A stretch of 64,000 nucleotides of DNA, taken from Mugil cephalus. Lineage: Eukaryota; Chordata; Actinopteri; Mugiliformes; Mugilidae. Shown here one piece after another: positions 45,560-57,300 of this stretch (the stretch's first letter is position 1; each line of letters begins with the position of its first letter). The stretch is from assembly GCF_022458985.1 (NCBI RefSeq), contig NC_061786.1:23611474-23675473 (forward strand), in the 5' to 3' direction. Position numbers and translations under genes: made by a program. The notes under the pieces are model-generated. The model had not been told where the DNA came from and ran no database searches. It was given only the letters and a program-made list of their open reading frames with translations.

Positions 45560-46645
45560 CACCATAACACCTATTCCGACTCCGTTACTGGCCACAGTTG
45601 TGTTTATTCATCCCCAGAAAACCTCCACCTGCCTCCCCACCCACCACTATCTAGCGCCTGACCCATTTCTCTCCAGTATTGCCAGCACAATTCACAACCA
45701 TCATGGCTGGAATAAAAACCTCCACCTGCTCCCTGGACCCCATACCCTCCAAACTCATCAAGGACTGCCTCCCCGTCATCTCCCTACTCATCATTGACTT
45801 CATTAACCCCTCCCTCTGGTTCTGTCCCCCAAACCCTAAAACTGGCTGCCATCACACCCATCAACAAAAAACCTGGTCTTGGCCCTGACAACCCAAATAA
45901 CGTCCGCCCCATCTCCAATCTCCCCTTCCTGTCAAAAATCCTGGAACGTGCCGTCGCCTCACAACTCAGAACCCACCTCACCTCCAATAACCTGTTTGAA
46001 TCCTTCCAATCTGGTTTTTGCCCAAAACACAGCACCAAGACAGCCCTCCTGAAAGTCACCAACGACCTCCTTCTCTTCTCAGACTCCGGACACCTCACTA
46101 TCCTCATCCTCCTCGACCTCACAGCAGCTTTTGACACCATTAACCATTCCATTCTGCTCTCCCCAGCACTCTCCTGGTTTCACTCCTACCTCACCAACCG
46201 ACAACAGTTCATCAGCATAAACAACTGCACTTCCCTCACTGCTCCCCTGTCACAAGGCGTCCCCCAGGGGTTGGTGCTTGGTCCCCTCCTCTTCATTCTC
46301 TACATCCTCCCTCTTGGCCAGATCATCCGTCAACATGGACTCCATTTCCACTGATACGCTGACGACATCCAATGGTATATCTCCACCAAAACCATCACCA
46401 ACACCACCCAATCCACACTCAGCAACTGTCTCATAGAAATTAAATCATGGCTGCAAACTATCTTCAACTGAACAGTGACAAACCAGACAGAATCATCGTT
46501 GACCCCTCGTCCTGCACCAAAGCCAGTCACAACTTCTTCCTCACCTTCGATAACTGCACTCTGTCTCCCTCATTACACACCCGTAACCTAGGAATCATCT
46601 TCGATAGTAAGCTAAGATTTGACCTCCACATCAATCACATCACCA
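45560..46645 (+). mobile_element. L2-like LINE, RT domain
   Basis: The plus-strand RT blocks are in order: NVRPISNLPFLSKILERAV, FQSGFCPKHSTKTALLKV, LILLDLTAAFDTINHS, SQGVPQGLVLGPLLFILY, YADDIQWY and NLGIIFDSKL. Only a few frame breaks occur (about 46,355 and 46,465). The element stops where the Harbinger insertion begins and resumes at 48,589. Confidence 0.85.
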
Positions 46646-46646
46646 G

Positions 46647-48588
46647 GGGCCTCATGTATCAAAGTTGCATGCGCCCAGAAACGTGGCGTACGCCCACATC
46701 AATGTCAACGTTCAGATGTATCAAAAGTGAATTGACCGTGGAAATGGGCGGTGACCTCCGCCAACATCATGGCTGGCTACGCCGGTTTCCACAGCTATTG
46801 TTCCTTTGGTGACACTAAGAGGCGAACGCTGAGGAACTGTCATTAATGTGAAATCAAGTAGTTCTCGGAGGATGTACACATCAGAAACACATTAATGCGC
46901 AATTAACACACGTGTTTGTAACCATTGGTGGATACAAAAGCATGCGCAAAGTGATGAAGAAAACGGTATTAACAATGGCAGCCTTGGCTTTGTTAGAAGA
47001 CCTCGTAAATGGTAACATTAGGCGTGAGAGAGTGTTTAGAGAACATGGAGATCTACTCGCAAACGACAACAACTGGCTCATGAGTCGCTTTCGTTTACCG
47101 AGGCCAGTATTACTGGAGCTGTGGGCAGAGCTGCAACCGGCCCTAGAGTGCAACACAGCGCGGAGCCAGGGGTTGTCCTGCCCACACAGGTGCTGACCAC
47201 TCTGGGGTTCCTGGCAATAGGGGCTTTCCAGCGGGAACTGGCCGACTGGTCAGCAGTGTGTCAGTCAACCCTGAGCTGAGCCATGCCAGCTGTGTGGGAC
47301 GGGATCATCAGAATGTCATCCAGGTACATCAAATTCCCACACAATGCTGTTGAACAGGTCAACGTTAGAGCGCGATTAGCACCAAGAGCCGGTTTCCCTG
47401 ATGTGTCTGCCTGATGTCTGCCTTCATTTGACCCCAGGGGACCGTGGCTACCCCCCTGAGAATGTGGCTGTTGACCTCTCTCACCAACCCCAGCACAGAC
47501 CGAGAGAGGAGGAACAATGACCTCCAGTCCTAAACTCGGGCAGTGGTGGAGAAGGTAATCGCCACTGAAAGGAAACTGGTGCTGCTTGGACAGGTCGGGG
47601 GGAGAGCTGCTCCACGACCGGAGAAGGTGCCGCACTGTAATGCCCCGTGGTGTCCTGCACAACGTGGCACACCTCCACGGCACAGCACTGCCAGAGCACA
47701 TCCCCCACCAGAGGAACTGGATGCCGGACCTCGGGAAGCGATGCGGACCCGGTAGCATGTCATTTCAACCATGTAAAGAGGCGAGGACACAATTTAGCTA
47801 CGTATTACAAGAACATTTATTGCGTTGCTAATATCTCCAAGGACGGTTATTATTTGACCCAGACAATAATTTCGTCTTGTGATTCCGGCACATTTTGGGT
47901 GAGGACACGGCCAGTCGGGTGGACTCAGCAGCTGGCGTGGAGTCACCGGGCACATGGTCCCCACGGAGGCAGCGCCAAAACTGTCTAGAATTGTCAAAAA
48001 TAAAAATAAAGAAACATGAGTCAACGTGTTTAATATTCTGGCAGCTTCACGTACAAGCTGTGTGTATGGTGAACAGCCTATCGTATGACCAGTATAATGA
48101 CAATATTTCTGAGTTTAACACATTTACCTTGGGGATGATCTGTGTCACTGTAACTTTTATTTTATTTTATTTATTTTTTAAATTTATTTCACCAAAATCC
48201 TTCAAATGCTGTGTTTAAGTTTGTTTTGCAGTAAATATGGATTTCTTTCACTATAACTCAAGATTTTGTGGATTTATTCTTATATTTCTTTTATTTTTAC
48301 AAACCGAGCTTTTATTTTGAAAGTCAGTGGGTGTGACGGAGTGTTGTTCCGCTTCTCCTCAGTTTGCGCCGTCCTTAACTGGGAGAGGTATGTTGTTCTG
48401 TTCTGGGTTAAAAAGTCATATCTCTTGAGTTTAAATGCCAAATGAACAAAGAATGTTGACGTATAAATGTTTCGAGATGAGTTTATGGAGGTGTTAGTGG
48501 GGTGGCGTGTTTTTAGAGTAATTCTGAGCAAAACAAGGAGAGTTTGTTTAAGTGCGAGCTTGGATGCAGGCGCACGCACATCCAGGCG
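46647..48588 (+). mobile_element. PIF/Harbinger transposon with broken transposase
   Basis: The left end is GGGGCCTCATGTATCAAAG. The plus strand encodes SRFRLPRPVLLELWAELQPA, then TLGFLAIGAFQRELADWS, MPAVWDGII and RYIKFPH, and later CLDRSGGELL and GVLHNVAHLHG, all blocks of HARBI1-type transposases. Stops, frameshifts and a missing catalytic stretch make it inactive. The insertion splits an L2 LINE. Confidence 0.75.
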
Positions 48589-48690
48589 CATTCATCACAT
48601 CCAGACTGGACTATTGCAGCAGCATCCTCTATGGTTCACCATCCAAACTCCTCAATAAAGTGCAATACATCCAGATCTCACCACACACGC
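48589..48690 (+). mobile_element. L2-like LINE, continuation after Harbinger insertion
   Basis: Encodes FITSRLDYCSSILYGSPSKL and LNKVQYIQ, the RT 3' block that follows NLGIIFDS in L2 elements. Confidence 0.8.
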
Positions 48691-49160
48691 TGATGCTTAG
48701 ATTGTCCTTCAGGTGGAGGTGGACTGCTGAGTCGTTCCCTGATGAGCTGACTCTCCTGTGTTGAGCCATGCGTTTGTGGATGGGTTGTTTAGTTTCCCCC
48801 AACGTACGAGTCTGTACTTAAGTGCGCATGCGCGAACATGTATGCTGCTTGTTACGATCACTCTTGCCCATTTCTATTCTATCTGTTTCTTATTTTTACC
48901 TAACTTTTTAACTTAATTTATTTATTTATTAATAATAAATAATTTATTTAAGCTTTTCACTCTCCAAATATGCGTGTGGAGAGCGTTTTGATCACTCTGT
49001 TAGCAGTGGAGATACTTCCTTCACTTTCACTCTGCGGGCGCAACAGACGCAAGGCCGCTTGGTTTACACGAGGGATCAGCTGATCGCTCTGAAACCGGCC
49101 GGCATGGCTTCAGGGGAAAGAAACATCAGCGGAGGAGAGAAACTAGGAAAACACAACAGA
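48691..49160. other. Unassigned sequence, possible LINE 5' end
   Basis: AAGTGCGCATGCGCGAACAT (about 48,820) and an AT-rich run at 48,910-48,950. No gene recognised. Confidence 0.3.
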
Positions 49161-49866
49161 GACTATTCCTGGACCAGAGAGACCTGGACGGTCCGGCCAG
49201 TAAAACAGCCAAAGGGAAGTACATGATTTTAGTTTCCTCTGGAAACGCAGAAACTTTCCAAACTCAGATGTAGTTCTCTTTTCCCTAACAAATGATCAAG
49301 GACAGCAACGCAGCTGAGATCCAACTCTGGAAAGAAAGATGTAGAACTGACCTGAGGCAACAAACTTTAATAAATAAATATATTCAAAATAATTAAAAGA
49401 AGTTCTGACTTTGTTAAAGTAGTTTGTTGGGGGCATATAATTGTAATGTAACGGCAAGTAGAAGCGATGTCTAACGTATGTTAATGGAATAAACGGAACA
49501 AGACAAAACAAAAGCTGTGTATGATGGGAAATCCGTGTACCCCTTCGTTTCTAGTGAGCTCCCAGATAACCTTGGTTTCTAGGGCTATGTAGCTCTTCCC
49601 TTTAGCCCTAGCCCTCGATCAGAAGTAGAATTGGGACATGAACACGCAAAATTAAGGGGAAGGGCTAAGGGGGAGAAATGGGATTGGGCCTATATCTGTG
49701 ATGGATGAAGACAATAAAGGCTTTTATGTGTAGACTGATGCTTAGATTTAGACTTAGACAGACTTTAATGATCCACAAGGGAAATGTCTTGGTCACTGTA
49801 GCTTAGTTACACATAAAAGTTTCTCTTAAGAAGCACACGTATAAAGAAAGATGAAATAACACTCAC
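49161..49866 (-). repeat. Paralogue intron 2 (duplicate of 31,170-32,070)
   Basis: Shares GGGAAGTACATGATTTTA, TTTCCTCTGGAAACGCAG and GACTTAGACAGACTTTAATG with intron 2 of the intact gene, with small indels. The match stops near 49,160, leaving no exon 3. Confidence 0.8.
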
Positions 49867-49913
49867 GTTGGGCGTCTCGTTGAACAGGGTAAAGGTGTTT
49901 CCCATGGTTCAGT
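49867..49913 (-). pseudogene. SecA-like paralogue exon 2 (start exon)
   Basis: ATG at 49,905; encodes MGNTFTLFNETPN and keeps acceptor GAAACAG|ACTGAAC and donor CAAC|GTGAGT. Compared with the intact gene it lacks 33 bp (11 codons) in frame; the donor survives. The N-terminal Met-Gly-Asn is kept. Confidence 0.75.
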
Positions 49914-50160
49914 CTGTTTCAGATCAAACACACATTAGACATTTATCTGGATACAGGTGAGATGAGACACACACAAACATAAAGACATGATGTGACTCAG
50001 CTGAGGGTTTGTTTAAATGTATGGAATCAATGTTTGAAGCCTTCAAGTCCCACAAGAAGTTTAGAAAGTTTCAATAATGTTTTAAAAGTCTGAAAAATAA
50101 TAAAATAATAACCAGGACCCATATTCCTAAAGATTCTTAGTTCATAATGGATATTCCTAA

Positions 50161-50219
50161 AGGAAGGAAGGAAGGAAGGAAGGAAGGAAGGAAGGAAGGG
50201 GGGAAGGAAGGAAGGAAGG
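50161..50219. repeat. GGAA microsatellite
   Basis: About 14 GGAA units with one GGGG break, in paralogue intron 1. Confidence 0.97.
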
Positions 50220-50758
50220 GCCTCAGTCTTCAGAGGATCTGGAGGAGGATGGGTCCTGGTTTCTAGAATTATGAGTTTGTTTCATTTTCCTTTTATTGAC
50301 AGAACTCCTCCAGCATATTCTCATCGTTTTTTGTCTTCCTGTCAAACTTCTTCCCTCAGTTCAGAACAAAGACTCCAATCAGCTGATAACTCTCATCCCA
50401 GCTGAACCTGTTGATCCTGTTACTGCTCCCTATTAACCACATGATGGGTTTCCTCTTGTTTTAAATTTCCTTTTGAGTCAGTCACTGCTCAGGCTCTTTC
50501 ATAAAGTAGTATTTTTTAAAAACATTATTTCTAAACTCACCGTGCTGCAACACAGTTGATAATTGTTGATGATGTTGATGTTGAGTCAGTTCTTCAGCTT
50601 CATGGTTATAACCAGAGGGAAAAAAAACAATGTTAAAATCAACACATTTCCTCCATCTGATTCCCACTAATGTAGAATCACTCGTTCAGTTTTACATTTG
50701 AAAGCAAAGTGAAATAAAAAACCAGGTTTAAAACTGAGAGGAAACATTAAAAGTTACC

Positions 50759-50830
50759 TCCTGTACGAAGTCCAGTCCTGCAGCTCTGTCTCCTCCTCTG
50801 AGAACCAGGTGACCTCCTTATAAAGAAACT
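50759..50830 (-). promoter_or_regulatory. Paralogue promoter and exon 1
   Basis: TATA box CTTTATAAGGAGGTC and the exon-1 sequence up to GGAG|GTAACT match 32,900-32,968 almost base for base. The region upstream of the TATA box diverges by indels. Transcription from here could still occur. Confidence 0.6.
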
Positions 50831-50989
50831 GCCATCCAATCAGAGGAAAGCACAGTTTAGACTCCATCCCTCCATCAGACTCCATAGTCCACGCCTAAAT
50901 CACATTTATCATAAACTATGTGACCAAGGAAGTTTTCCTTGAAGATTTGATATTTCTGATAGTATCTAGTCAGGTTTTAGATCACTCCG

Positions 50990-51800
50990 TAGCCATGAAT
51001 CCTCTCAGACTTCAACCACTGCACAGAGACCTGTCATCTGCAGAGGTTTTCTGATGACTCTGCAGTGGTTGGATCAGAGGGTGATGAGGTGGAGTACAGG
51101 GCTGGTGTGGACAACTTTGTCACATGGTGTGAGGAGAAACATCTACAGCTCAATGTGACAAAGACGGAGGAGCTGGTGGTGGACCTGAGGAGGACCAAGG
51201 TGCCGGTGACCCATGTTTCCATCCAGGGGGTCAATGTGGACATAGTGGAGGATTATAAGTATCTGGGGGTCACATTGATAATAGACTGGACTGGGGAAAG
51301 AACACAGACGCCCTGAGAGTCGTCTCTATGTTCTGAGGCGATTGGTGTCTTCTATGAGGTCTTTTAACATCTGCAGGACTATGCTCAGGATGTTCTATGA
51401 GTCTGTGGTGGCCAGTGCCATCTTCTATGCTGTTGTGTGCTGGGGCAGCAGGCTGAGGGTAGCGGACGCCAACAGACTGAACAGACTGATACGTGAGGCC
51501 AGTGACGTAGTGGGAGTGAAGCCGGACTCTCTGACAGTGGTGTCAGACAGGAGAACGCTTCACAAGGTGAAAGTCATCCTGGACAATGAGTTTAACCCAC
51601 TCCATGACGTGTTGGCCACACACAGGAGTTCTTTCAGTACCAGACTGATCAAACCATGATGACCCACAGGGCATCCTTATTGTCTCCTACTTATTCTAAT
51701 TGCTCTTTGTAACACTGTTACACTTTGGGTTGGAGCTGCTGTAACGAAAAGTAATTTCCTCCTGGGATCAATAAAGTAATTCTGATTCTGATTCTGCTGA
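50990..51800 (+). mobile_element. CR1/Rex1-like LINE 3' part
   Basis: The plus strand encodes WCEEKHLQLNVTKTEELVVD, VEDYKYLGVTL and FYAVVCWGSRLRVADANRLN; same family as 26,885-28,930, in the opposite orientation. The 3' end is GGGATCAATAAAGTAATTCT with ATTCTG repeats. Confidence 0.8.
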
Positions 51801-51869
51801 AAGTACACAACGACATCCTTAGACTTAGAGGTCCATGTTGTCCTGGATAGATCATTATCCAATTTGAGA

Positions 51870-52400
51870 CACGGAACCTTCTCAGTAAATAAAAAGGCAG
51901 CAACTCTTCACCTTGTGCTCAAATGTGGTGTCCCTCAAGGACCAATTTTAGGGCCTCTTCTTTTTCTCCCTATATATGATTCCCAGTGGTTCAATCTCCA
52001 ACAAATAACAATAAAAACATCCAGTATCACTGCTATGTGGATAAGGATGAGAAACATCCTGATTCCATCCTCACAACAACTCCTCTCAGTCCTCTCTCAG
52101 ATCTAAAGGTGACCAGGCTTTTCTCCAGACTTTTTCTCTCCTTCCCACATTAAGTCCTGCTCCACTATCCACTGGTTCAATCTCATTTAAAGTGTTTCTC
52201 TTGGTTTTAGTGGGTCATTAGTGGGTTTACTTCTGTCCATCTTAAACTGATTTCTACTGTGTTTGTCTGTGTTACTGGAGGCAGATGTTTTATCTGCTCT
52301 GACTGGAAAGAACTTTAGGTCGTCTTTGTTCCAACTGTGACTGGACTTAACTAACACATAACAACACACAACATGGAGGGAGGCTTTTATTGTGAAGGTG
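51870..52400 (+). mobile_element. LINE RT fragment and duplicated flank
   Basis: Encodes LKCGVPQGPILGPLLF at about 51,921-51,967. This and the following 400 bp match 34,630-34,970, as part of the duplication. Confidence 0.65.
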
Positions 52401-53039
52401 AAAGTGTAGTGTTGTTGTGACCTGGTTTGTAAGCTGTGACAAAAAAAAGACGTGGAGATGCAGGTCATCAGCAAAGGCAACCAAATTTATTTAAACAATG
52501 CCAACAGCAACTAAACATTAACAAATGAGGTGTGAGTGTGAGTATCAGTGTGTCTGTGGATGGTGCATGTTCGTGTAAAATAATAGGCTGAAGCTGAAGC
52601 CCAAATTAAGACCTGGCCACTAAGGAACCTGCAGGAAAACAAACCAGCACAAAGACAAGGGAGAAACGCAAAACAGGTCCTACAGCAGCAGACGTCACAC
52701 TGTTCCTTTCTGAACTCTACCAAAGATTCATTAATCATTATATTGAACAGCACCGGATAGAAACACTTCCCTGTTACAACACGCTCCATTGTTTTTTAAT
52801 GTGATGTAAGGGCTATCTGTCCATCTGTTCCTGGCTTAAGGACGGGTACAATACGTGACTGTTTTACGTGACTGCATCTGCTGTTTTCTCCCAACGTATT
52901 GGAATAGTCTGAGTACTGCATTTACAGAAGAGATAGAGTGGGCTCAAAGGGAGGAGGATTCATATGAACAATAGTGTCCAGTGTAACGAAATCCATTGGT
53001 CAACCTGTAAGGAAGTGGAATGTATTGGTCTAAATATCC

Positions 53040-54090
53040 TTTAGTCACCTTTATTCTTATTGAAATTTACTGTCCTCCCTGTTACAATATTGGTTAAGTT
53101 CTAGAAACTATTAAAAGGATGTCATTTGAAAAAATAAGTTATTATTTTGGAAGATTTTAACATGAATTGGGAGGATAAATCCTCCAGAAAAAATCTCAAA
53201 GAACCGATAACTTTGACCTCATGCAACTGTTCAGTGGGGCCTCAAGAAAAATAAATTCCACCAGGACTCAGACTGATTTGATTTTTACTAACAGACCTCA
53301 AAGAATTTTGAAATCCTGTAATATGGTAACTGGTTTCTGTCACCACAGTTTAACACAGTCAGCCAGAAAACTAGGCACGAAGCAGTTTATCCCTAATGTC
53401 AGAGAACAAACAAAACAAACAGGAGAACTTTAAAAGTGCTGTTCATCAGACTGATTTGTTGTTATCTATTGTTGGACACACGAAGAGTCTAATATTCTCA
53501 AAAAAACTAGAGAACATTATTAAATACTTTAACTGCAAATGTAAGTGTAAAAACTACAAAACCACTGTCCCTCGGGTCATGAAATTAACTAATGAAAGAA
53601 CTGGATATTGTCTTAAAAATACAATAAAAACTAAACTGAGTCAACACTTTTGTTTAAGTAACAATTCAATTCAGTTTTATTTTATCTACAATATATAGCG
53701 TCAATAACAATACAAACTCCAGAGGAACAAGGTGGTAATGTTGTTTACCTGAGAACACACCAGTTTATTCAGTTAATCCAATGGATCCGGGCCTCAGTCT
53801 AAAGAACGTCACATAGTCAGAGGTTTCCGTAATGACTAGATTCAGCCATTTAGATATATTTGATACAGACGCAGTTATGCTCAAAGAGCTCAACACTAAC
53901 TAATCTTATTACCAAAATATTTAACCTCTCCATTTCTCATGGAATGTTTCCAAGTGTTTGGAAGTCAGCTGTTGTTATTCCAGTATTTAAATGTGGAGAT
54001 CACTGTTCTACCTGCAGCTACAGGCCTATCAGCGTCCTACCTACAGTATCAAAGGTTGCACAGAAAGTGGTAAACAGCCAATTCTTTGCA
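53040..54090 (+). mobile_element. LINE relic, endonuclease end to early RT
   Basis: The plus strand encodes EDFNMNWEDKSSRK, then LMQLFSGASRKINSTRTQTD and FTNRP (endonuclease C-terminal blocks), and after an interruption (53,660-53,850) ISHGMFPSVWKSAVVIPVFK and YRPISVLPTVSKVAQKVVN (RT blocks). Truncated before the active site. Confidence 0.75.
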
Positions 54091-54384
54091 TCTTTTACTT
54101 TAGCTCCTTTTATAGTTTCCTTGACCTGTTCTGCTCCTGTTACTGCCGCTCATCTTACCCTCATCTTTGTGACCTGAACACTCTTGCCTCCCAGCCTGCT
54201 GATCTGTGCAGCTTTACCTTGTTTAAAAAAAAAAAAAAAACAACAGAGCTCCATTCTGAACCTTTGACCTCACACATTTTCTCTTTTATTGGTTCCATTC
54301 TTCAAATGATTTCCCCTCTTATTGCACCTCTCTTCCCAATGCACTTGTTCCTTTTGAATGTAAGCTCTCATTACCAATCTGACC

Positions 54385-55335
54385 AGTGATGAAGTGTATA
54401 GTCGCATGTCGTCATTCCACCGCTGGTTATCTAGGTGGTGTCCAGCCAACGACGTGGCCTACGTAGATAATTGGAACTCTTTCTGGGGAAAGTCTGGTCT
54501 GATTAGACGAGATGGAGTTCACCCCACCTTGGCGGCTGCTTCTCTTATCTCTAGGAATTTGGCCAATTTTATTAACACCCTAAAACCATGATAACCCAGA
54601 GTTCAGCCCAGGAGGCAGAGCTGCAGGCTTACACGCCTCTCTGCTGCTTCTCTAGTGCTGTTTCACACCCATAACTCCACAAACTCCATAGATGTGCTGT
54701 CTGCTCCCAGATTTTTAAATGGAAAAATAACAATAGAGGAGCTATTTGTAGGAAGTTGTAGGAATGTGTAGGCCTGGGCTGCAGGGAGACGATGCATTGA
54801 GGACTTGTCCTCTACTTTCTGTTCTAACTTCTAACCGCTGCGTCTCCCTCTCTCCCCTCCCTGTGGAGCTCCATAAACTACATCTGTCCCAGTCTTCATG
54901 TCCTCCTCCAGTTGTCCACTCCTACCTAGATGAACTATTCACCAACCTGCCCATGATTCCTGTTATACTCACAAACTGTCACAGATCATCAGCTGTGTGT
55001 TATATTACTAGATCCTACATGTTTCCTTCAGCTTGATGTTTGTATCTATGACAGAAGTTAGTTTATCTTGTTTCTCCTGTTCTTCTTCTCTCTCTATCTT
55101 CTCTGGTTCTACCCGGCTGGTCTTCAGCAGATGGTTCCTCCATATGAGCTGGTTCTGCTCCAGGTTTCTTCCTGTTAAAGGGAGTTTTTCCCTCAGGCTG
55201 CTCTGGAGGTTTCAGGCTGGTTTTTGTGAAGCGTCTTGAGACGATTTGTGTTGTTATTGAGGCTATATAAATAAAATTGAATTGAATTGAATTAAATTGA
55301 ATTGAATTGAATTGAATTGAATTGAATTGAATTGC
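54385..55335 (+). mobile_element. L2/CR1-like LINE fragment with SGNH-like end and GAATT tail
   Basis: 54,394-54,591 encodes NWNSFWGKSGLIRRDGVHPT, the C-terminal Asp-x-x-His block of the SGNH esterase-like ORF1 of such LINEs, ending at a stop. The 3' part has GGTTTCTTCCTGTTAAAGGG, GCTATATAAATAAAATTGAA and about twelve GAATT repeats (55,276-55,335). Confidence 0.7.
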
Positions 55336-55439
55336 TCCACTATCCACTGGTTTAAAACTGATTTAAAGTGTTTCTCTTGGTTTTAGTGGGTCATTAGTGG
55401 GTTTACTTCTGTTCATCTTAAACTGATTTCTACTGGATT

Positions 55440-56280
55440 AACTGACATGTTAATGTGTTCATGTGTTCATTGATCATTCAGACACTTTATCGTCAGGCTT
55501 CAGGCTTTTACTGTAAACGCCGCAACAGGAAGTGTAGTGTTGCCCCGCCCCTTTGTGTCTTTCTGCTGTAACCTGCTGGTTCACTATATTGTAGTGATGT
55601 GACAATGATGAGTGGATTAACTCAGACTGACAACATGGTGGAATTCAACTTAATTCTGTTTACTTGCCTCTTCTTCTTCTTCTTTGGTTTAATTGACCTA
55701 AAGGACATGTTATTAAAACAAAACCAACTAAATCCTTTCTATTAACCCTGTTTCCCTCAGATACCTAATCAGATGGTTGTGTGTTATCTTTCCCTTTTCA
55801 TCCATGTACACACTACACTGCTACAGTGTGTCATGTTCCAGTTTTCCTATTTTGTGAAGTGTGGTGTTTAGTCCTGGTGTCCTTTCCTGAGACAAGTAGC
55901 TGCTGCCTCCTTCCTAAGACAACCTGTCTATGAATATTATAAAGGTGTCTTCTACTGTCATTTATGTTTTTTATACTTGTTTCTTAATTGTTGCTTAAAT
56001 GACACATCTGTGACTATTGTTTGACATTTGAGTTCTGGTTTGGCCGGTATGTCAACATTCTCGGTTCCCTCAACGCCCACATTCTCAGGAACCCAAGCAG
56101 AACATACAGTCACACCCCATTTCCATAGTTTGTATATTGTTGGATGCATTTTGAAGAAGAGCTCTTGTCCGCAGGATTTCAAAGATTGAATGCTAGTGAG
56201 TGTTGCCACTGGCTGAAGCCAAAGGGCCTTGGTCACGTTCTTCTTAGTTTTTTATGTTGTTTAGACCCATAATTCCTGCT
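55440..56280. repeat. Duplicated flank block, copy 2
   Basis: Matches 34,961-35,490 with an extra segment (about 55,780-56,035) not present in copy 1. No gene. Confidence 0.75.
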
Positions 56281-56339
56281 TTTGCACCTCATTCTTTTAT
56301 GTCTATGTCTGGTTCATCTATGTTCTTTCTTATCTTGAG

Positions 56340-56402
56340 ACTCTTGGACAGAACAGTTTCCCTGTGGGGATCAATGAAGTGATGTTGAATCTTGAATCTT
56401 GA
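56340..56402 (+). repeat. LINE 3' end with TGAATCT tail
   Basis: TCCCTGTGGGGATCAATGAA followed by TTGAATC repeats, the tail of a Rex1/CR1-like LINE. Confidence 0.6.
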
Positions 56403-56505
56403 GTTGATATGTGTGTGTGTATATTCAGGCTCCCCAGAGTCAGAGGAACATTGAAAGTGTCAGAAAATAACAAGGGGCCGAGTCATTTAATTTGACTTTC
56501 ATGAT

Positions 56506-56620
56506 GTGTGTCACTGTGTGTGTCTGTGTTACTGTCTGTGTTACTGTGTGTGTTACTGTGTGTGTTACTGTGTGTGTCTGTGTTACTGTGTGTGTTACTG
56601 TGTGTGAGTGTGTGTTCATG
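56506..56620. repeat. GTGTGTTACT minisatellite
   Basis: GTGTGTTACT and GTGTGTCT units. Confidence 0.9.
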
Positions 56621-56705
56621 CAGGTGTGTTTTAATCTTGTCGGTGGGTTGCAGACGGTCACAGCCGCCACCATGGACCGATAATCAAGTCTCTGCACTTT
56701 TTACA

Positions 56706-56812
56706 TGAGAGAGAGAAGGGAGGAGGGGGGAGAGAGGGGAGAGGAGGGGGAAAGGGGGGAGAGGAGGGGGAGAGGGGGGAGGAGGGGGGAGAGGAGGGGG
56801 AGAGGGGTGACG
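56706..56812. repeat. GAGGGGGGA polypurine repeat
   Basis: Purine-only units of 9-21 bp; G-rich runs could form unusual structures. Confidence 0.85.
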
Positions 56813-56984
56813 AGTGCAGCTCATCTGAGGTGGCAGAAGATAATGAAGCTCGGCCGTCTCCTGTGTTTGCAGCGTGGACCAACAGGTGGAGCCCACACTC
56901 TGAGAGCAGCAGGGTCACCTGGAGGGTCCCCATTCTTCTATATTCTTACTGCCTACATTGCTCTTTGTTCTGAACACTTTGAGT

Positions 56985-57045
56985 AGGAGCTGATGTAACA
57001 CAAAGTAATTTCTCCTTGGGATCAATAAAGTGATTCTGATTCTAA
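56985..57045 (+). repeat. LINE 3' end
   Basis: GTAACACAAAGTAATTTCTC and GGGATCAATAAAGTGATTCT, the same tail as at 51,740-51,790. Confidence 0.65.
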
Positions 57046-57114
57046 TAAAGTAAATATTCATATTCAAATACTGTGAACAACAAATAATATCTTTCACCTT
57101 TCAATATGAGCAAA

Positions 57115-57300
57115 GATTTCCCTGCAAAAGAAAAAAGAAATGGCCATTTTGGAATTGGCTGCCAAAAGCCAGTGACTGCAGAGCCTGGATAAATCCACCA
57201 GGGGGCAGATGACACGTATTTAATTGTTTATGAATCAAATATGATCTTAGTATTGGGAAGTTAAAGCCACATCAACCCCTCAGTAAAAAACATCTGGCGG
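57115..57300. promoter_or_regulatory. Candidate conserved non-coding element
   Basis: Non-coding, complex sequence: AATGGCCATTTTGGAATTGG and GTATTTAATTGTTTATGAAT with homeodomain-like AATTG and TTTAAT words. Judged by texture only. Confidence 0.35.

Noticed and set aside
47261..47831. Several frames of 70-165 codons on both strands
   Set aside because: They lie in the decayed Harbinger transposase; only the plus strand shows family motifs.
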